DNA from: Pseudo-nitzschia pungens
Taxonomy: Eukaryota; Bacillariophyta; Bacillariophyceae; Bacillariales; Bacillariaceae
Assembly (NCBI GenBank): GCA_037355855.1
Contig: CM074759.1
Coordinates: forward strand, 6,014,001 to 6,078,000
Direction of reading: 5' to 3'
Length of the DNA: 64,000 bases
Shown here: in pieces, positions 62,924 to 64,000 of the stretch
Position numbering within the stretch: position 1 is the stretch's first letter
Layout of the letters: each line of letters begins with the position of its first letter
Made by a program: the position numbers and the translations under genes
Notes under the pieces: model-generated
The model's database searches: none
The model's input: only the letters and a program-made list of their open reading frames with translations
What the model was told of the DNA's origin: nothing

Positions 62924-64000
62924 ATGGCTCCTGATACCATCCACACGGGACCCCGCATCATCAACCGGTTTGCAGACGTCTGTGTGGAGGTATTGGACCA
63001 CAAGGGAAGGGGGAGGATGCTCCGGGGCCTACTAGACTCTGGCTGCTCCAAATCCATTGTACTAAAACGATTCGTCGACCGAAGTCAACTAACGAACCGA
63101 GACCAAAGATCTGTCACCTACAACACGTATGGAGGCAAGTTCAGAACCAAGTCTGCGGCTTCAGTGGGACTAAGGCTGATAGAATTTTCCAACTCCAAGA
63201 CCATCAAATGGACCTTCCAAGTGGATGAATATCACCACCATGAGGAAGTGCCCTATGACATGATCATAGGATCTGATCTGATGGCACAACTGGGACTGGA
63301 TATAAAATACAGCTCCCGTACGATTGAATGGCAGGGTGACTCCATTCCCATGAAGGGGATGGGGGAGCTCTCGAACCCGGACAAATGTGAGGCAGTATTC
63401 TTTGCCAACACACAGAGTCCAATCCTCCAACAAGAGGAAGAAAGGCAAGCCAAAATCTTGGACGCAGACTACTCCAAAGTCGACATAGACGCTATGGTCA
63501 ATGACCTGGAGATTACTGCGGACTCCAAGGAAGCCTTGAAGAAAACACTGAAGAAATTCCCGACACTCTTTGGAGGAGGTCTGGGACTACTGAAGAATAT
63601 AGAACCGGTGTCCATTGAACTCCAACCAGGGGTCAAACCGGTCCGACAGAGGTACTATTCTGTACCCCATGCCTTTGAACAGGCACTACGAAAGGAGATC
63701 ACCAGGCTCTGTGATATCGGGGTCCTGGAAAAACTCCCCCATGATGATGATTCACCATGGGCGTCCCCTACCTTCTGTCAACCCAAAAAGACAGGGGATA
63801 TTCGGGTCCTTATGGACTTCCGGAAAATGAATGCAGCCATCCAAAGGAAGCCATTCCCACTACCAGGAATAGGGGAAACAATCCAAAGGCTCCAGAAGTT
63901 CAAGTCAGCTACGGCACTGGACCTATCCCAAGGATATTATACCATTCCCATCTGCAAGGAGAGCCAAAAGATTTGCTCTACCATTCTACCGTGGGGAAAG
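62924..64000 (+). CDS. pol: gypsy-3 pol, N-terminal part (runs off the window)
   Basis: The frame begins MAPDTIHTGPRIINRF directly after the gag TGA. I see no stop to the window end. It shows the protease motif LLDSGCSKS and the start of RT, including FCQPKKTGDIRVLMDFRKMN and TALDLSQGYYTIP with the catalytic Asp of motif A retained. It is the best-preserved pol start of the three copies. Confidence 0.85.
   Translation, partial: MAPDTIHTGPRIINRFADVCVEVLDHKGRGRMLRGLLDSGCSKSIVLKRFVDRSQLTNRDQRSVTYNTYGGKFRTKSAASVGLRLIEFSNSKTIKWTFQVDEYHHHEEVPYDMIIGSDLMAQLGLDIKYSSRTIEWQGDSIPMKGMGELSNPDKCEAVFFANTQSPILQQEEERQAKILDADYSKVDIDAMVNDLEITADSKEALKKTLKKFPTLFGGGLGLLKNIEPVSIELQPGVKPVRQRYYSVPHAFEQALRKEITRLCDIGVLEKLPHDDDSPWASPTFCQPKKTGDIRVLMDFRKMNAAIQRKPFPLPGIGETIQRLQKFKSATALDLSQGYYTIPICKESQKICSTILPWGK

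Larger units (their letters stand above)
60564..64000 (+). mobile_element. Ty3/gypsy retrotransposon gypsy-3, 5' part, inserted in gypsy-2
   Basis: A third element of the family, inserted in the integrase region of gypsy-2 after GGCTC (60559-60563). The 5' LTR, leader, gag and the first part of pol are in the window; the element continues to the right. Confidence 0.92.

Overview
The window is a eukaryotic, almost purely transposon-built stretch. I recognise no ordinary host gene, rRNA or tRNA. The style of the elements suggests a repeat-rich microalga, most likely a diatom or another stramenopile: I-group LINEs with EEP endonuclease, RT and RNase H; compact Ty3/gypsy elements with 189-195 bp LTRs; and a large DNA transposon with a Plavaka/CACTA-like transposase. 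The host assignment is inference; the transposon structures below are read directly from the sequence.

Layout. 1-433 is the 5' end of a minus-strand LINE (K) inserted in a LINE fragment (A, 434-1728). A abuts, and probably sits in, the tandem-repeat 5' UTR of a plus-strand LINE (I, 1729-3921). An unclassified palindrome-rich repeat (R) starts near 3970. It is split by gypsy-1 (4379-10238, minus, target duplication TGCTA) and by a nearly full-length LINE (B, 10416-23602, minus). B itself carries a 2.19 kb non-autonomous relative (G, 12063-14249). From 23892 to 55598 runs one older plus-strand LINE (F), broken by four insertions: H (24566-25880, a relative of G); a LINE of about 10.5 kb (C, 28208-38727); a 13.8 kb DNA transposon (39816-53598); and gypsy-2 (from 55599). 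C carries its own insertion, J (34353-35275), with a 5' inversion. Gypsy-2 is interrupted at 60564 by gypsy-3, which leaves the window.

How the parts work together. The LINEs encode ORF1 (unknown fold, no zinc knuckle), whose stop codon lies inside the first codons of ORF2 (endonuclease, RT, RNase H, C-terminal Cys/His motif). G and H code for nothing recognisable but share the LINE 3' tail with its two hairpins, and G also shares the LINE 5' end, so they probably move with LINE proteins. The gypsy elements encode Gag and a protease-RT-RNase H-integrase Pol. Pol lies in the same frame as Gag, separated only by TGA followed directly by ATG, in all three copies. Every RT-bearing copy fully contained in the window is damaged.

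The most unusual object is the 39816-53598 transposon: 18 bp inverted ends CGTCTRATAACTGATTTT, a 2 bp TG duplication, a 1,048-residue transposase-like protein, a protein with a putative 2-oxoglutarate/Fe(II) oxygenase domain, and at least two unknown genes. It also carries several minisatellites and a block of repeat R.
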